The notes under the pieces are model-generated. The model saw only the letters and a program-made list of their open reading frames with translations. It searched no databases and had not been told where the DNA came from. Positions 1 to 8,683 of a DNA stretch of 64,000 nucleotides are shown one piece after another. Every line of letters begins with the position of its first letter. Positions within the stretch are counted from its first letter, which is position 1. The position numbers and the translations under genes are program-made. This DNA comes from Ignavibacteriae bacterium HGW-Ignavibacteriae-4 (GTDB taxonomy: Bacteria > Bacteroidota > Ignavibacteria > Kapaibacteriales > UBA2268), in assembly GCA_002839765.1 (NCBI GenBank), contig PGYR01000010.1:1-64000 (forward strand), written 5' to 3'.

Positions 1-1
1 T

Positions 2-325
2 CATTTATTTGGAGATAATAAGTTTATAGGACCTGCCGTTAATCTCAAACCAGTTGGATTAGGTGGAGACAATACAACTTTATTCAATACAGAATCAAGA
101 CATACCAACCCTAATAAAGTCATTGTTTCTGCCTCGATGAGATTCATAACAGATATGAGTGATAGTTTGGTGTATATGATATTACCAGGTGGTACATCTG
201 GAGACCCCATGAGTTCTAATTATGGTGATCAAGTACAGCTTTGGCTCAATGGTGGATATTTAAAATTGAATATGAATAAAATACCCACTAATGATTTCGA
301 ACTTAGAACTAAGTTTATTCCATAA
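2..325 (+). CDS. Penicillin acylase (penicillin amidase) family protein, C-terminal fragment
   Basis: An open frame runs in from the left edge and ends at TAA 323-325, giving 107 visible residues. The segment reads VGLGGDNTT, then SMRFITDMSD, then LPGGTSGDP...YGDQVQLWLNGGY. This is the typical end of the beta-chain of the penicillin acylase/N-terminal nucleophile hydrolase family: a Gly-Gly-Asp strand, a final R-F-I-x-D strand, and a G-x-S-G-x-P...D-Q...W motif. Such enzymes are exported and self-cleaved to cut amide bonds of acylated substrates. The catalytic Ser and signal peptide lie outside the window, so the substrate cannot be inferred. The stop codon directly abuts the stop codon of the convergent elbB. 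Confidence 0.85.
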   Translation, partial: HLFGDNKFIGPAVNLKPVGLGGDNTTLFNTESRHTNPNKVIVSASMRFITDMSDSLVYMILPGGTSGDPMSSNYGDQVQLWLNGGYLKLNMNKIPTNDFELRTKFIP

Positions 326-1015
326 TTACTTTTTAATTATAGAAATCAACTTATCAATTGCTTGTTTTGTATTAATTCTGACTTGACTAATAGAGGCTTG
401 CATCATATAGCAAGGAGCAGTAACAATTTTATTTTCTTCATCATAGCATATTTCATCAATTGTTTTCATAACTGACATAACACCTAGACTTTCCATGCCA
501 TCACTAATCTCTTTTATGTCATAAGGAGATTTTTCTTTATTCGTACCTACAGTTAGTTTAGTACCAATTCCTGAACCTTGTAGTGCTTTTGCTATTACTG
601 TTGGCCCCATGCATAATGCGGCTATTGGCTTTTTTGCACTTATCATATCAATAATCAAATGTTTCACAGCTGGGTCTATATCGCCATCTGGACCTTCGAA
701 TGCCCATCTATTCAAATTCTTAGCTGCGCCAAATCCACCAGGGATAACTAATGCATCGAAATCATCGATAGATGTTTTGTTGATTGACTTTATATTTCCT
801 CGGGCTATACGTGCAGATTCTTTAAGGACGTTACGTTTCTCACCTTGCTCTACGCTTCCATCAATATGATTAATTACATGTGCTTGGTCTTTGTCAGGTG
901 CAAAACATATTGCCTCTGCCCCATTTTCTTCAATAGCTAAAAGCGTAAATACTGATTCGTGAATTTCTGAGCCGTCATATACTCCACAACCTGATAGTAG
1001 TACTCCAATTTTCAT
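326..1015 (-). CDS. elbB: ElbB, DJ-1/PfpI-like glyoxalase
   Basis: A 229-residue protein of the ElbB (SCRP-27A) branch of the DJ-1/PfpI superfamily, formerly tied to isoprenoid biosynthesis; members have glyoxalase activity. The N-terminus MKIGVLLSGCGVYDGSEIHE and the GGFGAAKNL motif near residue 93 are characteristic. The nucleophile-elbow cysteine is Cys135 in AALCMGP. Length is close to the family norm of about 217. It starts at ATG 1015 and lies downstream of the pnp terminator, so it is probably transcribed on its own. No Bacteroidota-type promoter was found in the 191-bp gap. It is convergent with the acylase gene with no intergenic base. Confidence 0.93.
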   Translation of the reverse strand: MKIGVLLSGCGVYDGSEIHESVFTLLAIEENGAEAICFAPDKDQAHVINHIDGSVEQGEKRNVLKESARIARGNIKSINKTSIDDFDALVIPGGFGAAKNLNRWAFEGPDGDIDPAVKHLIIDMISAKKPIAALCMGPTVIAKALQGSGIGTKLTVGTNKEKSPYDIKEISDGMESLGVMSVMKTIDEICYDEENKIVTAPCYMMQASISQVRINTKQAIDKLISIIKK

Positions 1016-1143
1016 GTCAACCCCTTTTTGTTATTTTCTAGTATTGTTTTTTCAATTACCACATACATTACGTAAAATCAATCAAATAGTTTTGCTAACA
1101 GATTTCAGTTTTTAGTTAAATTACAAATATTTCAATATTAGAA

Positions 1144-1176
1144 TAAAAAAAGGGCTGCTAAATAAATAGCAACCCT
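1144..1176 (-). terminator. Intrinsic terminator after pnp
   Basis: The arms at 1151-1159 and 1168-1176 form a 9-bp stem with one G-U pair and an 8-nt loop. Read on the minus strand, the stem is followed by a run of seven T (complement of A at 1144-1150). It lies 30 bp beyond the pnp stop. Confidence 0.85.
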
Positions 1177-1206
1177 AGTTTAATCTAACTTAAGATAGTG
1201 ATTTAA

Positions 1207-3441
1207 TTATCTTCTATCTCTTCCGCCACCGCCACGTCTGTCGCCGCCTCTATCACCACCACGTCTATCTCCACCTCTATCATCTCTATCTCTAGGAGGT
1301 CTAGGTGGTCTTTCTACGTAGCCTTCTGGCTTTTCAAGTAAAGCACGGATACTTAATCTATACTTACCGTCACGAGTAGCTTCTAGAAGCATTACGTCTA
1401 TTTCTTGACCTTCTTTCAAATAATCAGCTACATTTTCTGTTCTTTCCCATTGGATTTCAGAAATGTGTACTAGACCTTTTTTCTTAGGTAAGAATTCTAC
1501 AATAGCACCCAAACCTTCACGAACACTATCTACTTTACCTTTATAGACTTTACCTTCTTCAGGTTTTTCTAATAGTTTTTTGATTATGTCAAGTGCGATT
1601 TGTGCATCTTCATCGTTATTAGTAGCAATAGTTACTATACCATCGTCATTAATGTTGATAACAGCATTACTACGCTTAGTGATGTCTCTGATAGTATCTC
1701 CACCAGAACCAATCACAGTTCCAATTTCATCTTTTTCAACTTGTAATGTAGTGAAACGTGGAGCAAATTTAGATAGCTCTTCATTCTTATGTTGAATTGT
1801 TTCGCTCATTTTGTCAAGTATGTGAAGTCTTCCTTCTTTAGCTTGATTTAGAGCTTTTTTCATAATCTCTACAGATAAACCATCAATTTTGATGTCCATT
1901 TGACAAGCTGTGATACCATCTACAGTACCAGCAACTTTGAAATCCATATCACCTAAGAAATCTTCATCACCCAAAATATCAGTCAATACAGCGACGTCAT
2001 CGCCTTCTTTGATTAAACCCATAGCAATACCAGCTACTGGTTTTTTAAGTGGAACACCGGCGTGCATTAGTGCCATAGAACCAGCACATACTGTAGCCAT
2101 AGAAGATGAACCATTAGATTCTAAAATATCAGAGATAATTCTTACTGTGTAAGGGAAATCTTCTTTAGCTGGCATTAATTTTTTCAATGCTCTTTCTGCC
2201 AATGCACCATGACCGATTTCTCTACGACCTGCACCAATATATCTACCTGTCTCACCTACACTGAATGGAGGGAAGTTATAGTGTAAATAGAAATTAGTAT
2301 AATAAGTAGGAAGTAAACCATCTATCATTTGCTCGTCTCTTTCAGTACCTAAAGTAACTGAAGTCAAACTCTGAGTTTCTCCACGAGTAAATAATGATGA
2401 GCCATGGACTCTAGGTAAAACACCAACTTCTGTTTCGATAGGTCTAACATCCGTCAGCCCACGACCATCAAGTCTTTTACCGTCTTTAAGTATCATTTCG
2501 CGCATTAACTGCTTTTCTAACTTAGAGAAAGAACTATTAGCATAATCACCAAGTTTACCCGTGTATTCTTCGTTATCTGCAAATTTCTCTTCGACAATAG
2601 CTACTGCTTCATCTCTAAGTGAGTTTCTTGTTTCTTGTCTTTCTGATTTAGTAGTTACTGTATTTACATATACTTTAGTTTTATCAGTAATAGCCGAAAC
2701 TACAGTATCATAAATTTCAGAAGGTATTTCTTTTACAGTACTTTCTCTTTTCTCTTTATTTACAAGTTTTAATAATTCTTTTTGAAGATTATTAAATTCT
2801 TTGATTTTTTCGTGAGCAAAGTCTAGAACTTCTAAGAATTCTTCTTCATTAATTTCGTTACATTCACCTTCTACCATCATGATAGATTCATCAGTACCAG
2901 CTACACTAAAATCAATATGTGCTGTTTCTAACTCTTCAGGAGTTGGGTTAACTTTGAATTTACCATCTATTTTAGCAACTCTTACTTCTGACATTGGTCC
3001 AGCAAATGGAATATCAGATATAAGTAATGCAGCAGAAGCTCCTGTCGCAGCTATGTTCTCTGGATCGATTTCTGGTTGTGCAGACATAACCCAAGCTATA
3101 AGCTGAGTATCAAAGTGCCAGCTTTTTGGGAATAACGGACGCAAAGGTCTATCAATAAGACGTGCAACTAAAATTTCTTTAGTTGATGGACGACTTTCTC
3201 TTTTCAAGAAGCCACCCGGAATTTTACCAGAAGCAGACATTCTCTCACGATAATCAACCATCAAAGGTAGAAAATCAACGTCCATTTCTTTGTTTGATGC
3301 AATGGCATTAATAAGAATCATTGTGTCACCACAACTCATCATCACGTTACCATTAGCAAATTTGGCAAATCTGCCTGTTTCTAGTGTGTATGTTTGCCCA
3401 TCTATTTCGGCAGATACACTTATAGGATTGTTTAAAGACAT
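1207..3441 (-). CDS. pnp: Polyribonucleotide nucleotidyltransferase (PNPase)
   Basis: PNPase degrades RNA 3'-to-5' by phosphorolysis and is a core degradosome enzyme in the cytoplasm. The 744-residue protein has two RNase PH domains (about 15-230 and 315-555), a KH domain (IGTVIGSGGDTIRDIT, about 568-620) and an S1 domain (GKVYKGKVDSVREGLGAIVEF, about 625-700). About 35 residues follow that are almost only R, G, D and P, ending in repeated RGGDRR/GGDRGG units. The tail resembles an RGG RNA-binding box and is not part of the core enzyme. It starts at ATG 3441, as the last gene of the nusA-infB-rpsO block. It is preceded by a long leader hairpin and followed by an intrinsic terminator. Confidence 0.98.
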   Translation of the reverse strand: MSLNNPISVSAEIDGQTYTLETGRFAKFANGNVMMSCGDTMILINAIASNKEMDVDFLPLMVDYRERMSASGKIPGGFLKRESRPSTKEILVARLIDRPLRPLFPKSWHFDTQLIAWVMSAQPEIDPENIAATGASAALLISDIPFAGPMSEVRVAKIDGKFKVNPTPEELETAHIDFSVAGTDESIMMVEGECNEINEEEFLEVLDFAHEKIKEFNNLQKELLKLVNKEKRESTVKEIPSEIYDTVVSAITDKTKVYVNTVTTKSERQETRNSLRDEAVAIVEEKFADNEEYTGKLGDYANSSFSKLEKQLMREMILKDGKRLDGRGLTDVRPIETEVGVLPRVHGSSLFTRGETQSLTSVTLGTERDEQMIDGLLPTYYTNFYLHYNFPPFSVGETGRYIGAGRREIGHGALAERALKKLMPAKEDFPYTVRIISDILESNGSSSMATVCAGSMALMHAGVPLKKPVAGIAMGLIKEGDDVAVLTDILGDEDFLGDMDFKVAGTVDGITACQMDIKIDGLSVEIMKKALNQAKEGRLHILDKMSETIQHKNEELSKFAPRFTTLQVEKDEIGTVIGSGGDTIRDITKRSNAVININDDGIVTIATNNDEDAQIALDIIKKLLEKPEEGKVYKGKVDSVREGLGAIVEFLPKKKGLVHISEIQWERTENVADYLKEGQEIDVMLLEATRDGKYRLSIRALLEKPEGYVERPPRPPRDRDDRGGDRRGGDRGGDRRGGGGRDRR

Positions 3442-3474
3442 TTAAACACCTCTAATTTAATTAATAATAAAAAA

Positions 3475-3563
3475 GCAGGCGAAATATGTCAATCTGAACT
3501 TAATTAAAAATTTCAAAATGAAATACTTAACTAAATTCAGAGAGTGGCATATTTACTACCTGC
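3475..3563 (-). promoter_or_regulatory. Long imperfect hairpin in the pnp leader
   Basis: Between rpsO and pnp, GCAGG (3475-3479) can pair with CCTGC (3559-3563), AAATATG (3482-3488) with CATATTT (3548-3554), TCTGAA (3493-3498) with TTCAGA (3536-3541), and TTAA (3500-3503) with TTAA (3527-3530). Together they form one nested long stem with small internal loops, ending 33 bp before the pnp start. In Escherichia coli a leader hairpin at the same place is cut by RNase III and used by PNPase to repress itself. The analogous role here is inferred from position and shape only. Confidence 0.6.
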
Positions 3564-3576
3564 AATAACATAAAAC

Positions 3577-3603
3577 AAAAAACGGCTTTTGATAGCCGTT
3601 TTT
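3577..3603 (-). terminator. Intrinsic terminator after rpsO
   Basis: The arms at 3578-3587 and 3594-3603 pair over 10 bp (core ACGGCT/AGCCGT flanked by A/T) with a 6-nt loop. On the minus strand the stem ends in a T run. It starts just 8 bp past the rpsO stop and separates rpsO from pnp. It may be partial, because no clear promoter was seen for pnp. Confidence 0.8.
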
Positions 3604-3611
3604 ATAAATTC

Positions 3612-3878
3612 TTACTTTCTTAAATTCAATTCGCCAATGATAGTACGATAACGAGTAATATCATTATTAGCTAAATAATTCAATAGCGTTCTTCTTTTGT
3701 TTACTAAACTAATTAGACCTCTTCTAGAGTGAACGTCTTTTTTATTAGCAGTAACATGACCAGTTAGATCAATGATACGCGCAGTTAGTAAAGCTACTTG
3801 TACTTCTGGTTTTCCAGAGTCTTTAGGTGAATCACCATACTTCTTTACTATCATTGCTTTTGTTTCTTGAGTAATCAT
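3612..3878 (-). CDS. rpsO: 30S ribosomal protein S15
   Basis: S15 is a primary binder of 16S rRNA helices in the central domain and takes part in the B4 inter-subunit bridge. The 88-residue protein is full length (family norm 88-89). It carries the [20 protein letters not shown] segment (DVHSRRGL...RRxLLxYL) of the conserved helices. It starts at ATG 3878. It sits between ribF and pnp as in many bacteria, but has its own upstream promoter-like element and its own terminator, so it can be made independently of the nusA operon. Confidence 0.98.
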   Translation of the reverse strand: MITQETKAMIVKKYGDSPKDSGKPEVQVALLTARIIDLTGHVTANKKDVHSRRGLISLVNKRRTLLNYLANNDITRYRTIIGELNLRK

Positions 3879-3915
3879 ACTCCAAACTCTCCGATTTCCG
3901 ATTTTACAATAAACA

Positions 3916-3946
3916 CAAAATTAAGAATATAAATTGATTATATAAA
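3916..3946 (-). promoter_or_regulatory. Predicted Bacteroidota-type promoter of rpsO
   Basis: On the minus strand TTTA (3943-3946) is followed by exactly 19 nt and then TAATTTTG (3916-3923). This matches the Bacteroidota consensus TTTG-N19-TAnnTTTG apart from one base in the -33 box. The 11-mer TAATTTTGTGT is identical to the one before rpsA. Transcription would start about 30 bp upstream of the S15 ATG. Confidence 0.6.
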
Positions 3947-3948
3947 AT

Positions 3949-4890
3949 TTATTTTAAGTTAGCTATATAATTTATAGCAAATTCTTTATCAATATTGATT
4001 TGTTTGACTAATTCTGATGGCCCATTGAACTTCTTTTCACTTCTTATGAACTTGTGAAAATTAATGTAAAGCTCTGTTCCATATAGATCCATATCTAAAT
4101 CTAGGAAATGTACCTCAATTGTACTTGCATCTTGATTATGGAATGTTGGACGTGTCCCAATATTAACAAGTCCATAATATAATTTATCTTCTATTATAGA
4201 AGATACAATGTAAACTCCATTAGCAGGTACTAGTTTATACAAATTTGGTGGAATAAGATTAGCTGTTGGGAAGCCTAGTTGTTTGCCTCTGCCATCTCCC
4301 TTGACTACTATACCTTGTATCATATAATCGTAGCCGAGCATCTCATTCGCTTTTTCAATTTCATTTTCTTTTAGGGCATTACGTATCTTTGTACTAGAGA
4401 TTATCACTTCGTGATCCTCCATTGCCTCAATTCTTTCTACTTCAAAGTCTAATTCTTTCCCTAATCTCTCTAATAACTTCTCATCACCATCTCTATTCTT
4501 ACCAAACATGTGGTCATAGCCAACTAGTATTTTGCTCATACCTACTTTTTTGGATAAATACTCTCTGATAAATTCTTCTGCAGGAATCTGTGAGAACTCA
4601 TAAGAAAAAGTCATAACAACACAGTTCTCTATTCCTTGCCTTCTGAACTCTGTTATTCTTTCGTTAATATTAGTAAGTAATGAAATGGGTGGTTTATCAC
4701 CTTTTTGAAGTACGATTCTGGGATGTGGTTCCATAGTTAGAACTACTGTTCTAAGTGAATCTTTTTTTGATATTTCTTTTAATCGATTTAGTATAGTTTT
4801 ATGACCACGGTGTACACCATCAAATGTACCAACAGTCAAGACAGTTTTTTTATCGAATTCAATTTCGTCAAAATCTCTATATACTTTCAT
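3949..4890 (-). CDS. ribF: Bifunctional riboflavin kinase/FAD synthetase
   Basis: RibF phosphorylates riboflavin to FMN and adenylates FMN to FAD. The N-terminal nucleotidyltransferase domain shows TVGTFDGVHRGH (HxGH-like signature) near residue 20 and ISSTKIRNAL near 166. The C-terminal flavokinase domain shows GDGRGKQLGFPTANL near residue 200. The open frame reaches a TTG at 4899, but I prefer ATG 4890, giving MKVYRDFDEI and 313 residues, the usual length. This start overlaps the truB stop by 14 bp, which suggests translational coupling. Location after truB is canonical. Confidence 0.95.
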   Translation of the reverse strand: MKVYRDFDEIEFDKKTVLTVGTFDGVHRGHKTILNRLKEISKKDSLRTVVLTMEPHPRIVLQKGDKPPISLLTNINERITEFRRQGIENCVVMTFSYEFSQIPAEEFIREYLSKKVGMSKILVGYDHMFGKNRDGDEKLLERLGKELDFEVERIEAMEDHEVIISSTKIRNALKENEIEKANEMLGYDYMIQGIVVKGDGRGKQLGFPTANLIPPNLYKLVPANGVYIVSSIIEDKLYYGLVNIGTRPTFHNQDASTIEVHFLDLDMDLYGTELYINFHKFIRSEKKFNGPSELVKQINIDKEFAINYIANLK

Positions 4891-5605
4891 TGTCATCAAT
4901 CATTTTTTGTAGTTCGGTTAGAGTTACTGCATTTTCTACACTATGCTCCTCAATATAAGTCCTTCTAAGCCCTGTTAGGTAGCCACCAACGCCTAGTTCT
5001 CTTCCAATATCACGTGCAATTGCTCGGATATATGTACCTTTGGAGCAATGTACTTCGAAATGAATATAAGGTAATTCTATACTAGTAATCGAGTTTTTAT
5101 ATAACGTAACGTAAGACGGCTCAAGTTCAATTTCAATGTCCTTTCTTGCCAAATGATATAATTTTTGTCCATTAACTTTCTTAGCAGAAAACATAGGAGG
5201 TATTTGAGCTATTTCACCTTGCATTTTTGAAAAAGCAGATTCAATATTCTCTTTTGTTATGTGTGTTATATCGCAAATATTCTCTTCTTCACCTTCTGCA
5301 TCATCAGTTTTAGTAGTAGCACCTATTTTCATAGTTCCAATATAGACTTTTGATTTTGCTTGAAGATCAGATATTTGCTTAGTTGCTCCTCTACCAACAG
5401 CAACTATAAGTAAACCAGTAGCAAGTGGATCCAAAGTACCAGAATGCCCAATCTTCTTGATTTTTAGCATAGGCCGTAGCTTTGCCACTACATCGTGTGA
5501 GGTCCAATCTTGTTGCTTGTCTATATACAAGAAAAGCCCATTTTCTTGGGCTTCTTGTTGAATTTCTGTTTTAGAAATTTTAGTATTTTTATCTATAAAT
5601 AGCAC
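4877..5605 (-). CDS. truB: tRNA pseudouridine(55) synthase TruB
   Basis: TruB makes pseudouridine 55 in the T-loop of tRNAs. The catalytic motif HSGTLDPLATGLL puts the nucleophile at Asp59. Further family blocks are LYIDKQQDWTSHDVVAKLR near residue 27 and GTYIRAIARDIG near 190. At 242 residues it is a short form without a C-terminal PUA domain, common in this phylum. The start is GTG 5605, one base after the rbfA stop; the ATG three bases upstream is out of frame and stops at once. Confidence 0.96.
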   Translation of the reverse strand: MLFIDKNTKISKTEIQQEAQENGLFLYIDKQQDWTSHDVVAKLRPMLKIKKIGHSGTLDPLATGLLIVAVGRGATKQISDLQAKSKVYIGTMKIGATTKTDDAEGEEENICDITHITKENIESAFSKMQGEIAQIPPMFSAKKVNGQKLYHLARKDIEIELEPSYVTLYKNSITSIELPYIHFEVHCSKGTYIRAIARDIGRELGVGGYLTGLRRTYIEEHSVENAVTLTELQKMIDDNESI

Positions 5606-5606
5606 A

Positions 5607-5948
5607 TTATTTGCTTTTATTTTTGTCTAATATATCTTGGATTTTGTCCATTTGGTCTAGAGTATCATCTAAATAGAATTTAATTTCAGGGATAAATCTC
5701 AACCTAGCTTCTTTGGCAATTACATCTTTAATAATAAATTTGTTAGAATCTAGAAATTTAATAAAATCCTCTGGTTTAGTTCTACCAGCAAAGCAACTTA
5801 CATTAACTTTAGCGAGTTGCAAATCAGGGGCGATAACTACAGATGTCACTGTTGCCATACCCGCTTTAGCTTGTATAGCTAAATCTGAAATAGGTTTCGC
5901 AATTATTTCCTTTATCAGGCTTCCGACTTTCTCAGTTCTTAATGACAT
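5607..5948 (-). CDS. rbfA: Ribosome-binding factor A
   Basis: RbfA is a KH-fold cold-shock factor that helps mature the 30S subunit and the 16S rRNA 5' end. The 113-residue protein begins RTEKVGSLIKEIIAKPISDL and has the characteristic LRFIPEIKFYLDDTLDQMDKI block near the end (R-x-x-P-x-L/I-x-F-x-x-D). It starts at ATG 5948, one base after the infB stop, in the conserved infB-rbfA-truB order. Confidence 0.96.
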   Translation of the reverse strand: MSLRTEKVGSLIKEIIAKPISDLAIQAKAGMATVTSVVIAPDLQLAKVNVSCFAGRTKPEDFIKFLDSNKFIIKDVIAKEARLRFIPEIKFYLDDTLDQMDKIQDILDKNKSK

Positions 5949-5949
5949 A

Positions 5950-8634
5950 TTAGCTCTTGAATTTACGTTTAACTTCTACTTCTTTGTAAGTTTCAAGAAT
6001 ATCACCAACATTAATTTCGTTGAATCCTTCTAACATAATACCACATTCAAACTTAGATTTAACTTCTCTAACATCATCTTTTTCTCTTTTCAATGAAGCC
6101 ATTTTACCATCAAAAACAGGTAATCCGTTTCTAAGTAATCGAATACTGTCAGATTTAGATACCTTTCCTTCTAATACATAACAACCGGCAATAGTACCTG
6201 TTCTACTGATTTTGAAAGTCTGTCTAACTTCGATAGTTGAAGTTATTTCTTCTTTGAATTCAGGTTTTAACATACCTTCTAAGGCATGAGTAATGTCATT
6301 TATACAATCATAGATAATGTCATAGTTTCTTATTTCTACTTCTTCATCTTTAGCTAGTATCTCAATAGCAGGTGGTACATTTACTTGGAAACCAAGAATG
6401 ATAGCACCCGAAGCTATTGCTAAATTAACATCGTTCTCTGTTACTGCACCAACACCTTTGTGTAATAGGTTTATTTTAACTTCAGAACGTGATAATTTTA
6501 ATAAAGAATCAGAAAGAGCTTCTAATGAACCTGACACGTCAGCTTTTAGAATTATATTTAGTATTTCAACTCCACCAATCTTGATTTGGTTAGAAATATC
6601 ATCTAAAGTAGTATGTCTTACTTGACGCATTTCTTGCTCGCGTTTTAATGCTCTTCTTTCAGCAGCAATATTACGAGCTTCAGTATCTGAGCCTACAATC
6701 ATAAATATATCACCAGCTGAAGGTAATTTATCAAATCCTATAAGTTTAACTGGCTGTGATGGTCCTATATTGTTTACGACGTGATTTCTTTCGTCGAACA
6801 TGGTCCTTACTCTACCCCATACTGTACCTGCTATGAAAGAGTCACCTTGCTTAAGAGTACCTTTCTGAACAACAACTGTAGCCACAGGGCCTAAACCTTT
6901 GTCTAAGTGAGCCTCTACTACTGTCCCACGTGCAACTCTATTAGGATTTGCTTTTAGTTCAAGTAAATCAGCTTCCAATAGTATTTTTTCTAATAATACA
7001 TCAATTCCTAAACCAGTTTTCGCAGAGATTTGAGCCGTTTGGAATTTACCACCCCAATCCTCTACTAGCACACCTTCATCAGAAAGTTGTTGCATTATCC
7101 TATCTGGATTTGCATCAGGTTTATCAATCTTATTAATTGCCACTACTATCGGAACTTCAGCTGCTCTTGCATGTGAGATTGCTTCCTTAGTTTGAGGCAT
7201 CACACTATCATCTGCAGCAACAACTAATACAACTATATCCGTAATCTGAGCACCACGTGCACGCATAGCAGTAAATGCTTCGTGACCAGGTGTATCTAAG
7301 AATGTGATACGTCTTCCATCGTCGTTTTGAACCATATAAGCACCAATGTGCTGAGTAATACCACCAGACTCACCAGCTACTACGTTCGCATTACGAACAT
7401 AATCAAGAAGTGATGTCTTACCATGATCTACGTGACCCATTATAGTTACAATAGGTGGTCTTGGTTCTAAATTTTCTTCTTCATCTTCTATATCTTTTAC
7501 AGCTTCCAATGTTTGTTCATCAACGAACTCAACTTCGAAACCATAATCATCAGCTATTAGAGTAATTGTATCTTTATCTAATCTCTGATTGATAGTTACC
7601 ATCAGACCTAACTGCATACATTTTAGTATGATTTCGTTAATATCTATGCCCATCTGCTCACTCATGTCAGCAGTAGTAACGTATTCAGTTAGCTTTAATA
7701 CTTGCTCTTCTATTACTCTTTTTTCTTCTGCAATCTGCTCTTTCTCTTGTCTTTCAGCCTTTCTTTTCATTCTAGCTTTAGTACGTGAGCTAGCTCCAGA
7801 ATCTTCCATTCCAGCTAGAGTTTTCTTGATTGCTTTTTGAACATCTTCTTCACTTATTTGCTCACGAATAGATTTTCTTCTTCTCTTAGTCAAAGGCTTT
7901 TTAGCATCTTTTGCTTTGTTTGCTTCTTCTTTTATATCTATTTCGCGAGGTTTTCTTTTCTTACGAGCTGCAGCTGCATCATCGTCAGCTTTTGCATCTT
8001 TAGTGATTGGTTTTTCTGGTTTTCTATTCTTCTTCTTTCTTCTTTCAGAAACTATTTCAATTTTACCAACAACTTTAAGACCTTTTATGTCATCTGCTTG
8101 ATGCTCTTTTACAGGTTTACCAACATGTATATCTCTTTTCTTCTTAACAGGAAACTCTTGTTCTGGTTCCTTTTTAGCTTCTACTTTCTCTGGTACTTCC
8201 TCTATTGCTGGTACTTCCTCACTAGCTATCTCAGGTTCAGATACCGTTTCTTCTATTACTTCAGGTGATTCTTCTATAATAGGTTCAACGACAGGTGTTT
8301 CTTCAACTTGCGGAGTAGGTTCTTCTTCAACAGCAACTTTAGGAGTTGGAACTGGTTCTACTTTTTCAACCTGTTCCTTGTTTCTTTCTTCGATTAGATG
8401 CTTAGTCTCTTCTCTTATATCTTTGTGTATTTGGATTTTCTTTCTTTGACTTTCGGCTGCTTGCATTTCTTTTTTGAATTTTTCAAAAACAGCTTCCATC
8501 ATCGGTTCTGTTAGAATTGATGTTGGTTTGTTTTGGATATCGAATCCTTTTGATTGCAGGTATTCTACAATGGTTTCTTTACCAATGTTGATTTCCGATG
8601 CAATCTTAAATAATCTTATTTTTTTAACAGCCAT
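5950..8634 (-). CDS. infB: Translation initiation factor IF-2
   Basis: IF-2 is the GTPase that brings fMet-tRNA to the 30S subunit and promotes 70S joining. The 894-residue protein has an N-terminal IF2_N domain (about 1-55), then a long low-complexity Glu/Pro/Val and Lys/Arg-rich linker (about 60-300). A second IF2_N-like segment, the G domain (G1 GHVDHGKTS near 400, DTPGHE, NKID) and domains II-IV follow. The linker is typical in kind for Bacteroidota IF-2. It starts at ATG 8634, 49 bp after nusA. Opposite-strand open frames over the linker are compositional shadows. Confidence 0.98.
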   Translation of the reverse strand: MAVKKIRLFKIASEINIGKETIVEYLQSKGFDIQNKPTSILTEPMMEAVFEKFKKEMQAAESQRKKIQIHKDIREETKHLIEERNKEQVEKVEPVPTPKVAVEEEPTPQVEETPVVEPIIEESPEVIEETVSEPEIASEEVPAIEEVPEKVEAKKEPEQEFPVKKKRDIHVGKPVKEHQADDIKGLKVVGKIEIVSERRKKKNRKPEKPITKDAKADDDAAAARKKRKPREIDIKEEANKAKDAKKPLTKRRRKSIREQISEEDVQKAIKKTLAGMEDSGASSRTKARMKRKAERQEKEQIAEEKRVIEEQVLKLTEYVTTADMSEQMGIDINEIILKCMQLGLMVTINQRLDKDTITLIADDYGFEVEFVDEQTLEAVKDIEDEEENLEPRPPIVTIMGHVDHGKTSLLDYVRNANVVAGESGGITQHIGAYMVQNDDGRRITFLDTPGHEAFTAMRARGAQITDIVVLVVAADDSVMPQTKEAISHARAAEVPIVVAINKIDKPDANPDRIMQQLSDEGVLVEDWGGKFQTAQISAKTGLGIDVLLEKILLEADLLELKANPNRVARGTVVEAHLDKGLGPVATVVVQKGTLKQGDSFIAGTVWGRVRTMFDERNHVVNNIGPSQPVKLIGFDKLPSAGDIFMIVGSDTEARNIAAERRALKREQEMRQVRHTTLDDISNQIKIGGVEILNIILKADVSGSLEALSDSLLKLSRSEVKINLLHKGVGAVTENDVNLAIASGAIILGFQVNVPPAIEILAKDEEVEIRNYDIIYDCINDITHALEGMLKPEFKEEITSTIEVRQTFKISRTGTIAGCYVLEGKVSKSDSIRLLRNGLPVFDGKMASLKREKDDVREVKSKFECGIMLEGFNEINVGDILETYKEVEVKRKFKS

Positions 8635-8683
8635 AAACTTGTATATTTAATTAAATTTTACCCTTTTGAGGCATTCTACTGAT

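Noticed and set aside
7837-8268. Long plus-strand open frame (143 codons) opposite infB
   Set aside because: It lies over the low-complexity linker of IF-2; the Phe/Tyr/Ser-rich product is what Glu/Lys codons give on the other strand. No ribosome-binding site or domain.
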